Both the position numbers and the translations under genes were made by a program. A model generated the notes under the pieces. The model was not told the DNA's origin and ran no database searches. It saw only the letters and a program-made list of their open reading frames with translations. This document shows, piece after piece, positions 15,214-23,756 of a stretch of 28,187 nt of DNA. Position 1 is the first letter of the stretch. Every line of letters starts with the position of its first letter. Location of the stretch: the NCBI GenBank assembly GCA_050733695.1, contig JBOHTO010000014.1:1-28187 (forward strand), in the 5' to 3' direction. The stretch is from JBOHTO01 sp050733695. Lineage in GTDB: Bacteria > Gemmatimonadota > Gemmatimonadetes > Gemmatimonadales > Gemmatimonadaceae.

Positions 15214-17679
15214 ATGATCGCCTCGCGACTCTTCATTCCGGTGGTTGCTGCCATCTCCCTCTGCCCGGCAACCGTCGTCGCCCAGACCATTCGCGGCACG
15301 GTGATCGAGGAGGGCACGGCCGTTCCGGTCAATGCTGCCATCGTCATGCTCCTCGACTCCGGGAGCAGACGAATACGCGCGGCGTTCACGGACGACGCCG
15401 GCATGTTCACCCTGAAGGCGCCGGTACCGGGTGTCTACCGGGTTCTCATCGAACGGATCGGGATGCGCAGCCTTCTCTCCCCCGCCGTGTCGCTTCGCAC
15501 CGGGGATGTACGCGAGGAGGAGTTCGCGGTAGCCGCCGCGCCTGCTACCCTCAACGCCGTGCGCGTGACCGGACGCCCATCATGTGACGTCCGGCCTCAG
15601 GAGGGCAGACAATCCGCTGTGCTGTGGGACGCTGTGCGCAAGGCACTGATGGCGACGGCCATCTCGCAGGAGGAGCGGCTGTTCGCGGTCGAGCTGACGC
15701 GATTCGAGCGCGAGCTGGATCCGCGCACTCTGCTGGTGAGAAGCGAGCGCAGATGGCATGAGTCCGGCATGACGGAGGATCCGTTCGTGAGCCTTCCAGC
15801 GGAAGAGCTGGCGCGGAAGGGATGGGCACACGCCGAGGCGGACGGCGACGACATCTGGTATTACGCACCGGATGCGCACGTGCTCTTGTCGGACGCATTC
15901 CTGGACGGCCACTGCTTCACGGTTCGCGAAGCGCCCGAGGACAGACCCGCATTGATCGGCCTTGGGTTCGAACCGGCGGGCAAGCCGGAGCGCACCGACA
16001 TCGAGGGCGTTCTCTGGCTCGACCGCGCCAGCTCCGAACTCCGGTCTCTCGAATACAGCTATGTCAATCCGCCGGTCGATGTTCACGCCGAAAACCTCGG
16101 CGGCGTCGTCGACTTCAAGCGCCTTGCATCCGGCCACTGGATCGTATGGAGGTGGGCGATTCGGATGCCGCATGTGCAGGTGGAGACACAGCGATTCGCT
16201 CGCTTCGACGGCCGCGGCGATGAGGAACGAACAAGCGAGCAACTCGCCTCCATCGCGGAGCACGGCGGCGAAGTGACCGGTGTGCGCGGCCGCAACGCCG
16301 CATGGGAGCGCGTGGGGGCAGCTTCCCTGGTCGGGAGCGTGTTCGACAGTACGCTCGGCGCGCCGCTCGCCGGAGCAACAGTCTTCATCTCCGGCACGCA
16401 GCACTCGACAATCACCGGGAGTGACGGTGCATTCCGGCTGGGTGGACTTCCTCCGGGTGAATATTCCGTGTCGTTCGCGCACCCCCGACTTGCCGCCCTC
16501 GGGGTCGTCGGCAGTTCGGTGAATGTCACCCTCGAGCGTTCCCGCGAGGACGTGGTGACTCTGGCCGTCCCTTCGTACGCCAAGGTGACCATGGAGGTCT
16601 GCCCCGACTCCCTGATCGGGAACGCGCGTGGAGTAGTGCGGGGAGTGCTGCGGGATGCGCGCACGGGTGCCCCGGTCGCATTCTCCGGGATCCGTGTGAG
16701 TTGGGCGGAACCGACACTGCGCGGCGGGCAGCACGGCCGGCTCGAGCCATTCGTGGAGGTGGAGAGCGATGCGAACGGCTACTACACGGTGTGCGGCATC
16801 CCGATTGGCCGCGGTGTAGAAGTCCGCGTCGGGCCGGGCCGCCCGGTTCAGCTTCACTTCGCCGACGTTCCGGTGCTCACCCACGAGCTTCTTCTGAGCG
16901 CCGGTCCGACTGGCGATGACAGCGCGGCGGGCAGCACGGCCATGGTGCCGCGCATCACGCTCTCCGAAGGACCGCTGGCTTCCGGAAGCCGCGATATGGG
17001 TTACGCACATCTCGTCGGCCGCGTGCGCGGCAGTGATGCACAACCCGTTGCGGACGCACAGGTCCGCATAGCCGAAACCGGCGCACTGGCACTGACGGAT
17101 TCCACGGCGGCATTCGCCTTCACGCAGCTCCCGGCCGGCGAGTACACCGTCGCCATTCGCGCGCTCGGCTACCGGTCCGAAGAGATTGCCCTGGTACTCC
17201 GGTCGGGTGTTCGGATGCGCCTCGACGCGACACTCGAGATCGTCCCCGGCCTTCTGGCGGCGACGCAGGTGAGCGCTGGTGCTGATCCCTCGGACGTGAC
17301 CGGATTCGAGGAGCGGCGCAAGCGGTCCGCCGGTCGTTTCATCACGCGCCAGGACATCGACAGGACGGGGGCAATGAGCGTCACGGACATACTGCGCCGC
17401 GTCCCGGGAGTACGGACTACGGTGGTCAATGGCCCCATGGGGGCTGCCCGCGTTCTGGTGCAGATCGATCGAACGCCGACGGGAGCAGTCCAGTGCCATC
17501 CGACCTACTACGTCGACGGCAACGAGTTTACGGACGCGCATGACCGGATCGACCTCGCACTGCGCGCGGAGGAGATCGATTCCATCGAGGTCTATCGCAG
17601 CACGCAGGCGCCCGCCCGCTTCCCTGTACGCGGCGGATGCGGAGTCGTCGTCATCTGGACGCGGCGCAGAGCGGGGTAG
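15214..17679 (+). CDS. plug-only TonB-receptor-like protein, copy 2 (four regulatory domains)
   Basis: This is a tandem paralogue of the preceding gene, 821 residues, starting 29 bases after it with GCGGAG seven bases upstream of the ATG. The order is the same: signal peptide (1-24), sandwich domain (25-115), middle domain with Ser-Cys-Asp-Val-Arg-Pro and Asp-Gly-His-Cys-Phe, two sandwich domains (370-450 and 460-560). It then has an additional carboxypeptidase-regulatory domain at 597-675 (Val-Gly-Arg-Val-Arg-Gly to Leu-Gly-Tyr-Arg) that copy 1 lacks, and a plug (695-818) with Asp-Ile-Leu-Arg-Arg-Val-Pro-Gly-Val-Arg, Tyr-Tyr-Val-Asp-Gly and Cys-Gly-Val-Val-Val-Ile-Trp-Thr-Arg at the end. There is no barrel. 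The lower similarity at the C-terminal linker marks where domains were gained or lost. Probably co-transcribed with copy 1. Confidence 0.85.
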   Translation: MIASRLFIPVVAAISLCPATVVAQTIRGTVIEEGTAVPVNAAIVMLLDSGSRRIRAAFTDDAGMFTLKAPVPGVYRVLIERIGMRSLLSPAVSLRTGDVREEEFAVAAAPATLNAVRVTGRPSCDVRPQEGRQSAVLWDAVRKALMATAISQEERLFAVELTRFERELDPRTLLVRSERRWHESGMTEDPFVSLPAEELARKGWAHAEADGDDIWYYAPDAHVLLSDAFLDGHCFTVREAPEDRPALIGLGFEPAGKPERTDIEGVLWLDRASSELRSLEYSYVNPPVDVHAENLGGVVDFKRLASGHWIVWRWAIRMPHVQVETQRFARFDGRGDEERTSEQLASIAEHGGEVTGVRGRNAAWERVGAASLVGSVFDSTLGAPLAGATVFISGTQHSTITGSDGAFRLGGLPPGEYSVSFAHPRLAALGVVGSSVNVTLERSREDVVTLAVPSYAKVTMEVCPDSLIGNARGVVRGVLRDARTGAPVAFSGIRVSWAEPTLRGGQHGRLEPFVEVESDANGYYTVCGIPIGRGVEVRVGPGRPVQLHFADVPVLTHELLLSAGPTGDDSAAGSTAMVPRITLSEGPLASGSRDMGYAHLVGRVRGSDAQPVADAQVRIAETGALALTDSTAAFAFTQLPAGEYTVAIRALGYRSEEIALVLRSGVRMRLDATLEIVPGLLAATQVSAGADPSDVTGFEERRKRSAGRFITRQDIDRTGAMSVTDILRRVPGVRTTVVNGPMGAARVLVQIDRTPTGAVQCHPTYYVDGNEFTDAHDRIDLALRAEEIDSIEVYRSTQAPARFPVRGGCGVVVIWTRRRAG

Positions 17680-17705
17680 ACGATCCGTCACCAGTGGAGT
17701 AGACT
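17677..17705 (+). promoter_or_regulatory. weak promoter candidate before the serine operon
   Basis: TAGACG (17677-17682) and TAGACT (17700-17705) are 17 bases apart and each matches the consensus at four of six positions. Transcription would begin about 17712, only a few bases before the ATG, giving a nearly leaderless message. The serine genes could instead be read through from the upstream paralogues. Confidence 0.27.
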
Positions 17706-17716
17706 TCCCTCGCCTG

Positions 17717-18484
17717 ATGCAGTCCGCTCGCCCGCCGGCATTCGCGACAGTCATCTTCGATTGTGACTCCACCCTCTGCTCCATCGAGGGGATCGAGGAG
17801 CTGGCTCACGGGCACAGGAACGCGGTCGCGGCCCTCACCGACGCGGCGATGCGGGGCGAGTTCCCGCTCGAAGCGGTCTATGCGCGGAGACTCGAGCTCG
17901 TCCGGCCTACGCGTGATGACATCGGGAGACTGGGACGGCGCTACGTCGATACGCTCGTGCCCGATGCAGGCGAAACGGTGAGCGTGCTCCGTGACTGCGG
18001 GGTGAACGTGCGCATCATCTCGGGCGGCGTGCTTCAGGCGGTCCGCATCCTGGCGAGCGCACTCGGCGTGGACGAGGAGTCGGTGGCCGCGGTGGAACTC
18101 CGCTTCGGGCCGGCCCCGGCCTGCGAGTACGCCGGCTTCGACGAGCAGTCGCCGCTCGCACGCGCCGGCGGCAAGCGCGTGCAGATCGAGCGATGGCACC
18201 CGGTGCTGACGCGGCCCATCATGCTCGTCGGCGACGGGGCAACCGACCTCGAGGCGCGCCCGGCAGTGGACCGGTTCGTGGCATTCGCGGGCGTCGTCGA
18301 GCGCGAGATCGTGGTCGCGCAGGCCGACGACATCGTGCGTGCAGCCTCGCTTGCCCCCATCATTCCGCTGGCGCTCGGAGCGCCGCCGCGCGGACGCTCG
18401 GCCCGCGCCCTCTTTGACAGAGGCGCTGCGCTCCTCGCGAGCGATACCGCGCGATCATCACACACGTCTCTCGCATCGGAGTAG
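17717..18484 (+). CDS. serB: HAD-family phosphoserine phosphatase (SerB-like)
   Basis: The 255-residue product has all four HAD motifs: I, Phe-Asp15-Cys-Asp17-Ser-Thr-Leu (nucleophile and acid-base Asp); II, Ile-Ile-Ser-Gly-Gly; III, the Lys in Gly-Gly-Lys-Arg; IV, Gly-Asp-Gly-Ala-Thr-Asp. The cap region follows motif I with Ser-Ile-Glu-Gly-Ile-Glu-Glu-Leu-Ala, typical of HAD-IB phosphoserine phosphatases. It should release phosphate from O-phosphoserine, the last step of serine biosynthesis. The aminotransferase and phosphoglycerate dehydrogenase genes follow immediately, which supports this substrate over other small phosphates. It is cytoplasmic. The ATG at 17717 was chosen because the longer frame overlaps the upstream gene. 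The tail after residue 215 is rich in Ala, Arg and Ser and looks non-essential. Confidence 0.87.
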   Translation: MQSARPPAFATVIFDCDSTLCSIEGIEELAHGHRNAVAALTDAAMRGEFPLEAVYARRLELVRPTRDDIGRLGRRYVDTLVPDAGETVSVLRDCGVNVRIISGGVLQAVRILASALGVDEESVAAVELRFGPAPACEYAGFDEQSPLARAGGKRVQIERWHPVLTRPIMLVGDGATDLEARPAVDRFVAFAGVVEREIVVAQADDIVRAASLAPIIPLALGAPPRGRSARALFDRGAALLASDTARSSHTSLASE

Positions 18485-18486
18485 CA

Positions 18487-19632
18487 ATGTCGCAGGCAGT
18501 ATCGGATACCGGTGAGATCGCCACTGGAACCAGTGCATCGCGGTCCGGCGACTTCGGACGCTTCTTCCTGCCGGGACCCACGGAAGTCCGACCGGAGATA
18601 CTCGCCGAGCAGCTTCGCGCGATGATCGGCCATCGCGGCTCCGCAATGGAAGCCCTGCTCGACCGCATCGCACCCGGACTGCAGTACGTGTTCCGAACCG
18701 AACGTCCCGTCTGGATCGCGACATCGTCCGCGACGGGCTTCATGGAAGGCGCGATCAGGAACGCGGTGAAGCGCAGCGTACTGTGTCTCGTGAACGGCGC
18801 GTTCAGCGAGCGCTTCTTCCGCATCGCGCGGGCGTGCGGCGTCAGCGCTCAGCCGCTCGAGGTAGCGCTCGGACAGGCGCACTCGCCGGACATGCTCGCC
18901 CATGCACTGGCTGACGGCGATTTCGATGCAGTCACCGTGGTTCATTCCGAAACCTCGACGGGGGCACTGAACCCGATCGCAGATCTTGCAGGCGTCTGCC
19001 ACCAGGCGGGCGATGTCGTTCTGCTTGTCGACAGCGTGACGGGTGTTGCTGGCGCACCGGTGGAAAGCGACGCCTGGGCGCTGGATTTCGTTCTCACCGG
19101 GTCTCAGAAATCGCTCGCGCTCCCGCCGGGGCTTGCCTTTGGTGTGGCACAGGACAGCGTGCTCGAGCGCGCCCGCGAGCGCGACAGGCGCGGCGTCTAC
19201 TTCGATTTCCTTGAATTCGAGAAGGCGACGGCGAAGAAGCAGACGCCGAACACGCCTGCCGTTTCCCTCCTCTTCGCGCTGGCCGCTCAACTGGATCGAA
19301 TCCGTTCGGAGACCATCGAGGGACGCTGGGCGCGACATGACGCCATGGCGCAGCGAACCCACGGGTGGGTGCGCGAGATGAGCGAGGCCGGCATTGCTCT
19401 CGGTGTGCTCGCGCCGGAGGGTGCACGCTCGCCCACCGTCACCTGCGTCACCCTCCCACCCGGATCCAGCGGTCCGGCCGTGTCGGCGGCGGCGAAGGCG
19501 CGCGGCTGGACGATCGCGACCGGCTACGGGCCTCTCAGGGAGAGCTCCATCCGCATCGGACACATGGGCGACCACACGGTCGGCGAGCTCGACGAACTGC
19601 TGGATGTCATCGCCGGCATCCTGCGGCCATGA
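18487..19632 (+). CDS. class V PLP aminotransferase, probable phosphoserine aminotransferase role
   Basis: This 381-residue enzyme belongs to the alanine-glyoxylate/serine-pyruvate branch of class V aminotransferases. Visible features are Leu-Pro-Gly-Pro-Thr-Glu-Val-Arg-Pro at residues 28-36, His49-Arg50, the Asp182-Ser-Val-Thr-Gly loop that holds the PLP ring nitrogen, and the PLP Lys208 in Gly-Ser-Gln-Lys-Ser-Leu. It sits between serB (two bases upstream) and serA (four-base ATGA overlap), so it most likely converts phosphohydroxypyruvate to phosphoserine, a job usually done by SerC. It is not a canonical SerC by its N-terminal motif. GGAG at 18478-18481 precedes the ATG. A glyoxylate-using transaminase role is the alternative. 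Confidence 0.85.
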   Translation: MSQAVSDTGEIATGTSASRSGDFGRFFLPGPTEVRPEILAEQLRAMIGHRGSAMEALLDRIAPGLQYVFRTERPVWIATSSATGFMEGAIRNAVKRSVLCLVNGAFSERFFRIARACGVSAQPLEVALGQAHSPDMLAHALADGDFDAVTVVHSETSTGALNPIADLAGVCHQAGDVVLLVDSVTGVAGAPVESDAWALDFVLTGSQKSLALPPGLAFGVAQDSVLERARERDRRGVYFDFLEFEKATAKKQTPNTPAVSLLFALAAQLDRIRSETIEGRWARHDAMAQRTHGWVREMSEAGIALGVLAPEGARSPTVTCVTLPPGSSGPAVSAAAKARGWTIATGYGPLRESSIRIGHMGDHTVGELDELLDVIAGILRP

Positions 19633-21233
19633 CCGATCGTTATCAGGTGCTCGTTGCCGACGCGATCGCGACCGAGGGCCTGGAACCGCTGCGCGCGGAC
19701 GATCGTTTCGAGCTGGTGCAGCGGCCTGGCCTGTCCGGCGACGACCTCGCCGACGCGATCGCGGGTGCCGACGCGGTGCTGGTACGCAGTGCCACGCACA
19801 TCACTCGCGAATCGCTTGGCCGTGCCGACCGGCTCAGGGTGATCGGCCGCGCAGGAGTGGGCGTGGATACCATCGATGTGGATGCGGCGACGGAGCGCGG
19901 GATCGCAGTTCTCACGGCGCCGTCGGGCAATACCGTGTCGGCGGCGGAGCTGACGCTCGCGCTGCTTCTTTCGCTCGTGCGCCGCGTACCGGCGGCCGAT
20001 CGCTCCATGAAGGCGGGCGAATGGGAGCGCAAGGGTTTCAACGGATCCGAGCTCTACGGGAAAACGCTCGGCCTTGTAGGGGCGGGACGCATCGGCGGCG
20101 AAGTGGCACGCCGTGCCCGTGCGTTCGGCATGCGCGTCATCTGCCACGATCCCTTTCTCACGGGTGAGAGGGCCGGCGTGCTCGACATCGAACTCGCATC
20201 GCTGGACGATGTCCTCGCGCGCGCGGACGTTCTCTCGCTGCACGTGCCGTTGAGCGACGATACGCGCGGGATGGTCGGCGACGTACAGATCGCCCGGATG
20301 AAGACCGGAGCGTACGTGGTCAATGCTGCTCGCGGCGGCGTTATCGACGAACGTGCGTTGCGGGAGGCTCTCGAGAGCGGGCATCTGGCTGGCGCTGCAC
20401 TCGATGTGTACGAGGAAGAACCGCTTCCCGCGTCCCATCCCCTGCGCGCCCTGCCCAACGTTGTCCTCACACCACACCTAGGCGCGTCGACTGTCGAGGC
20501 CCAGCAGAACGTTGCGATCGAGATCGCGCAGGCTGTGCGGGCCGCGCTGGTCGACGGTGACCTGTCCCGCGCAGTGAACGCACCTGCGCTCGGTGGCGAG
20601 GAGATGCGGCGGCTCCGCCCACTCCTCTCGCTCATTGAGCGACTCGGTCGTCTCGCCGCAGAGATTGCTGGTGGCGGCCTTCATCGCGTGGAGGTGCGCT
20701 ACGCAGGTGCGGCCGAGAACGCTCTACGGCCGCTCGCCGCAAACGCGCTCGTAGGCGCCCTCGCTCCGGCGCTCGGCGCGCGCGACGTGAACTTCGTCAA
20801 TGCACTTTACCTCGCCGAGGCGCGCGGCATAGAGGTGCGCCGCACGCGCCTCGATTCGCACGGCGCGTACTCCGAGTACGTCGAGGTCCGCGCCGGCGCG
20901 CGCGACGGGGAAGCGCGCGTAGCCGGGGCGCTCCTCGGCCATGGACATCCCCGGATCGTCCGCATCGCGGAGTTCCATGTGGACATAGTCCCCCGCGGGA
21001 CGCTCGTCGTGCTGCGCAACCGCGACGTGCCGGGCGTCATCGGTCGCGTGGGGACGCTGCTGGGCGAGGCCGGTGTCAACATCGGCGAGTATCATCAGGC
21101 CCGCCTCGAAGCCGGCGGTGGTGGCGAAGCGCTGGCGGCGATCAGCGTGGACGGACGCCTGGAGCGGGAGACGATCCAACGACTGCGCGCTCTCCCGGAG
21201 GTGCTCGACGTGATGCAGGTTCACCTGGACTGA
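19629..21233 (+). CDS. serA: D-3-phosphoglycerate dehydrogenase with ACT domain
   Basis: The 534-residue enzyme oxidises 3-phosphoglycerate with NAD+ to start serine biosynthesis. The Rossmann motif Gly-Leu-Val-Gly-Ala-Gly-Arg-Ile-Gly lies at about 148-156. Catalytic Arg235 is in Asn-Ala-Ala-Arg-Gly-Gly, a Glu-rich stretch lies at 262-264, and His283 is in Thr-Pro-His-Leu-Gly-Ala-Ser-Thr. After the catalytic domain comes the allosteric substrate-binding (ASB) domain and a C-terminal ACT domain (Leu-Arg-Asn-Arg-Asp-Val-Pro-Gly-Val-Ile-Gly, about 460-534), the type I long form that may respond to serine. The ATG overlaps the aminotransferase stop as ATGA, indicating translational coupling. No truncation is visible. 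Confidence 0.95.
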   Translation: MTDRYQVLVADAIATEGLEPLRADDRFELVQRPGLSGDDLADAIAGADAVLVRSATHITRESLGRADRLRVIGRAGVGVDTIDVDAATERGIAVLTAPSGNTVSAAELTLALLLSLVRRVPAADRSMKAGEWERKGFNGSELYGKTLGLVGAGRIGGEVARRARAFGMRVICHDPFLTGERAGVLDIELASLDDVLARADVLSLHVPLSDDTRGMVGDVQIARMKTGAYVVNAARGGVIDERALREALESGHLAGAALDVYEEEPLPASHPLRALPNVVLTPHLGASTVEAQQNVAIEIAQAVRAALVDGDLSRAVNAPALGGEEMRRLRPLLSLIERLGRLAAEIAGGGLHRVEVRYAGAAENALRPLAANALVGALAPALGARDVNFVNALYLAEARGIEVRRTRLDSHGAYSEYVEVRAGARDGEARVAGALLGHGHPRIVRIAEFHVDIVPRGTLVVLRNRDVPGVIGRVGTLLGEAGVNIGEYHQARLEAGGGGEALAAISVDGRLERETIQRLRALPEVLDVMQVHLD

Positions 21234-21323
21234 CAGGCCATCGGCCGCCTTGATGCCCGCAGGCGGGAACCCGCTTCTTCCGGCTTCCTGATGGGCCGAT
21301 GCGCGGATAACATCCCACGCATG

Positions 21324-22550
21324 ACAACCCACGCACTCCCCGGCCGGGCAGCCGTTTTCCTCGTCGTAGCCGCGGCCTGCATTTCGGCACAGCCGCACCC
21401 GCTCGCGCCGCCGCCGGTCCTCCCCGGAATCGATGTGCTCGCGGCCGACATCCCCCCGATCCTTGCCGGCAAACGCATCGGCCTGATCACCAATCACACT
21501 GGCATCGACCACGTCGGCATGAGCACGATCGACATTCTCGATGCGGCGACAGAGTTCGATCTCGTCGCGCTCTTCTCGCCGGAACATGGGATACGCGGCA
21601 CCGCCGCGCCCGGCGAGGCGATCGACTCCGGTGTTGACGAGCGATCCGGGCTCCCGATCCATTCGCTGTACGGCGACACTCGCAAACCGACGCCGGCGAT
21701 GCTCCACGGGCTCGATGCACTGGTCTTCGACATCCAGGATATCGGCACACGCACCTACACGTACGTGTACACGATGGCCCTCGCCATGCAGGCGGCCGCC
21801 GAGAAGGGAATCCCGTTCGTCGTCCTCGACCGGCCTAACCCGATCAACGGAGTGACGGTCGAGGGAAACCTGCTGGACGCGGCCTTCGCCAGCTTTGTCG
21901 GCATGTATCCGATCCCCATCAGGCATGGGATGACGGCGGGCGAGCTCGCGAAGCTTTTCAACAGCGAGTTCGGCATCGGCGCCAATCTCACGGTAGTTCC
22001 GGTGAGCGGATGGACGCGCAACCAGTGGTTCGACGACACCGAGCTGCCGTGGATTTCGCCGTCCCCGAACATCCGGCGCCTCGAAGCCGCAATTCACTAT
22101 CCCGGCACCGTCTTTCTCGAGGGCACGAACCTCTCGGAGGGCCGCGGTACCGACTTCCCCTTCGAGCAGACCGGGGCGCCATGGCTTCGAGCCGACGCCG
22201 TGGCCGCAGCCATGAACGCAATGCGACTCCCGGGCGTTCGATTCGAGAGTGTGGAAATCACGACCGATCCGTCTACGCCAAAGTTCCCCGGTCAGACGAT
22301 TCCCGGCGTGCGCCTCATTCTCACCGATCGCGAGAGTTATCGCCCGGTCAATGCGGCGCTCCTGATGATCGATCTCATCCGGCGCATGCATCCCGATGAC
22401 TTTGCATGGAGTGGCTCGCTGGACCGACTGGCGGGCACGGACCGGCTGCGTCTGGCGATGGAGGCGGGAACGCTGCCGGATCTCCTCGCCGGGTGGGAGC
22501 GGGATGCGGCTGGTTTCGCCGAGTCGAGAAAGCGCCATCTCATCTACTGA
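21324..22550 (+). CDS. NamZ-type exo-beta-N-acetylmuramidase (DUF1343, GH171-like)
   Basis: This protein of 408 residues starts with a hydrophobic N-terminus (residues 8-23) that can serve as a signal peptide, with a possible lipidation Cys in Ala-Ala-Ala-Cys. The DUF1343 body shows Gly-Leu-Ile-Thr-Asn-His-Thr-Gly, Leu-Phe-Ser-Pro-Glu-His-Gly-Ile-Arg-Gly, Asp-Ile-Gln-Asp-Ile-Gly-Thr-Arg-Thr-Tyr-Thr-Tyr, Leu-Asp-Arg-Pro-Asn-Pro-Ile and Glu-Gly-Thr-Asn-Leu-Ser-Glu-Gly-Arg-Gly-Thr. Characterised relatives (NamZ) release N-acetylmuramic acid from peptidoglycan fragments, so this likely takes part in wall recycling in the periplasm. An ATG at 21291 would add 11 residues; 21324 was preferred because the signal begins there. 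It lies 90 bases after serA, with no strong ribosome binding site. Confidence 0.88.
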   Translation, partial: TTHALPGRAAVFLVVAAACISAQPHPLAPPPVLPGIDVLAADIPPILAGKRIGLITNHTGIDHVGMSTIDILDAATEFDLVALFSPEHGIRGTAAPGEAIDSGVDERSGLPIHSLYGDTRKPTPAMLHGLDALVFDIQDIGTRTYTYVYTMALAMQAAAEKGIPFVVLDRPNPINGVTVEGNLLDAAFASFVGMYPIPIRHGMTAGELAKLFNSEFGIGANLTVVPVSGWTRNQWFDDTELPWISPSPNIRRLEAAIHYPGTVFLEGTNLSEGRGTDFPFEQTGAPWLRADAVAAAMNAMRLPGVRFESVEITTDPSTPKFPGQTIPGVRLILTDRESYRPVNAALLMIDLIRRMHPDDFAWSGSLDRLAGTDRLRLAMEAGTLPDLLAGWERDAAGFAESRKRHLIY

Positions 22551-22575
22551 GGTTCACGCGAGGTCATCCGCCGGA

Positions 22576-23742
22576 GTGACCACCGGTCGTGCCACCGGGG
22601 CGTACGCGGGGAGCGCGATCCTCGCCGCCGTCGCGTTCAGCCACCTCATCAACGATTCCTTCACGGCGCTGCTCACGCCGCTGCTGCCGCAGATCCAGAG
22701 CAGCTACGGCATCACCATCGCGGAGACCGCGGTGCTGGTCGCGATACTCTCATTCATGGGTTCGATGATCCAGCCCTTCATGGGGATCATCGCGGACAGT
22801 GCGGACAGGCGGCTTCTAGCGGCGCTCGGCCCCATCTGCGCCTCGATCGGGATGACGCTCATGGGATACGCGCCGAACTTCGCCGCGCTCGGCGCGCTGA
22901 TCGCGCTCGGCGGCGTGGGGAGTGCGATCTTTCATCCATCGGGCGCAGCGTACGCGGTGCTCGGCGCTGCACCGGGCAGGCGTGGTCTTTTCGCGGCGTT
23001 GTTCTCCGCGGCGGGCACGGCTGGGCTGGCAGTCGGGCCGCTCACCGCCACGGCGCTCGATCTGCGCGCGCTGCCGTATCTCATGCCCATAGGTGTCCTC
23101 GCGGGCGTGATCTCGTACATGGTCACACCTTCGACGCCAGTCATCCGGGTTCCGGGGCGACGGATTCGCGACTACGCGACGATCTTCCGCGGGCCCATGC
23201 GCGCCCTCTGGGGGATGAGCGTCCTGCGCTCGACCTCGACGGTGGCCTATCAGGGGCTGGTCGGTTTCGCGCTGGTCGCGCGAGGATACTCCGGGCACAT
23301 AGGTCCCACGCTCGCCGTTTTCAACGTGGCTGCGGCGATCGGCGGAATCATCGGAGGGCGGCTCTCGGATCGTCACGGTCGCACAGCCGTCATGCGCTCG
23401 AGCGTACTCGCCACCATCCCGCTGTTCATCGCTCTCGTCTACTCCAATCCCGGACAGTGGTGGTACTATCCGCTGACGGCCGTCGTCGGCGGCCTGGTCA
23501 ACGCAAACGTGCCGGTCACTGTAGTGACCGCCCAGGAGTACGCACCGGCGCACATCGCGACTGCAAGTGCTCTGATGATGGGCTTCGCATGGGGGACGTC
23601 GGGCGTACTATTCCTTGCCGTGGGCGCACTGGCCGATCTCACGTCGCCGTCCTCGGCGATGGTTGCGTCCGTTCTCCTGCTGCTCCCCGCCTGGTGGCTT
23701 ACGCTGCAGCTCCCGGAGCCAACGCCGATCGACGCCACGTGA
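22576..23742 (+). CDS. MFS transporter, fosmidomycin-resistance (Fsr)-like
   Basis: The 388-residue protein has about 12 transmembrane helices in the major facilitator pattern. The first helix holds Ser-His-Leu-Ile-Asn-Asp-Ser-Phe-Thr-Ala-Leu-Leu. The loop between helices 2 and 3 has Gly-Ile-Ile-Ala-Asp-Ser-Ala-Asp-Arg-Arg, and the block Gly-Val-Gly-Ser-Ala-Ile-Phe-His-Pro-Ser-Gly is characteristic of the Fsr subgroup. A second MFS loop, Gly-Arg-Leu-Ser-Asp-Arg-His-Gly-Arg, starts the second half. Fsr-type members export fosmidomycin in E. coli, but natural substrates are unclear. The GTG at 22576 follows the NamZ stop by 25 bases and is probably co-transcribed; other starts would overlap NamZ. 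It ends 14 bases from the convergent response-regulator gene. Whether it carries wall sugars alongside NamZ is speculation. Confidence 0.87.
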   Translation: MTTGRATGAYAGSAILAAVAFSHLINDSFTALLTPLLPQIQSSYGITIAETAVLVAILSFMGSMIQPFMGIIADSADRRLLAALGPICASIGMTLMGYAPNFAALGALIALGGVGSAIFHPSGAAYAVLGAAPGRRGLFAALFSAAGTAGLAVGPLTATALDLRALPYLMPIGVLAGVISYMVTPSTPVIRVPGRRIRDYATIFRGPMRALWGMSVLRSTSTVAYQGLVGFALVARGYSGHIGPTLAVFNVAAAIGGIIGGRLSDRHGRTAVMRSSVLATIPLFIALVYSNPGQWWYYPLTAVVGGLVNANVPVTVVTAQEYAPAHIATASALMMGFAWGTSGVLFLAVGALADLTSPSSAMVASVLLLLPAWWLTLQLPEPTPIDAT

Positions 23743-23756
23743 GTGCGTGCGAATGA

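Noticed and set aside
15580..17784. 734-residue minus-strand frame opposite the second plug-only gene
   Set aside because: Its translation has no recognisable motif and the plus frame holds a signal peptide, domains and a plug; shadow frame.
21234..21323. Terminator between serA and NamZ
   Set aside because: Only weak, overlapping inverted repeats are present and no T-run follows; read-through is equally likely.
20724..22538. 604-residue minus-strand frame across serA and NamZ
   Set aside because: It spans two strongly supported plus-strand genes and is low in protein-like features.
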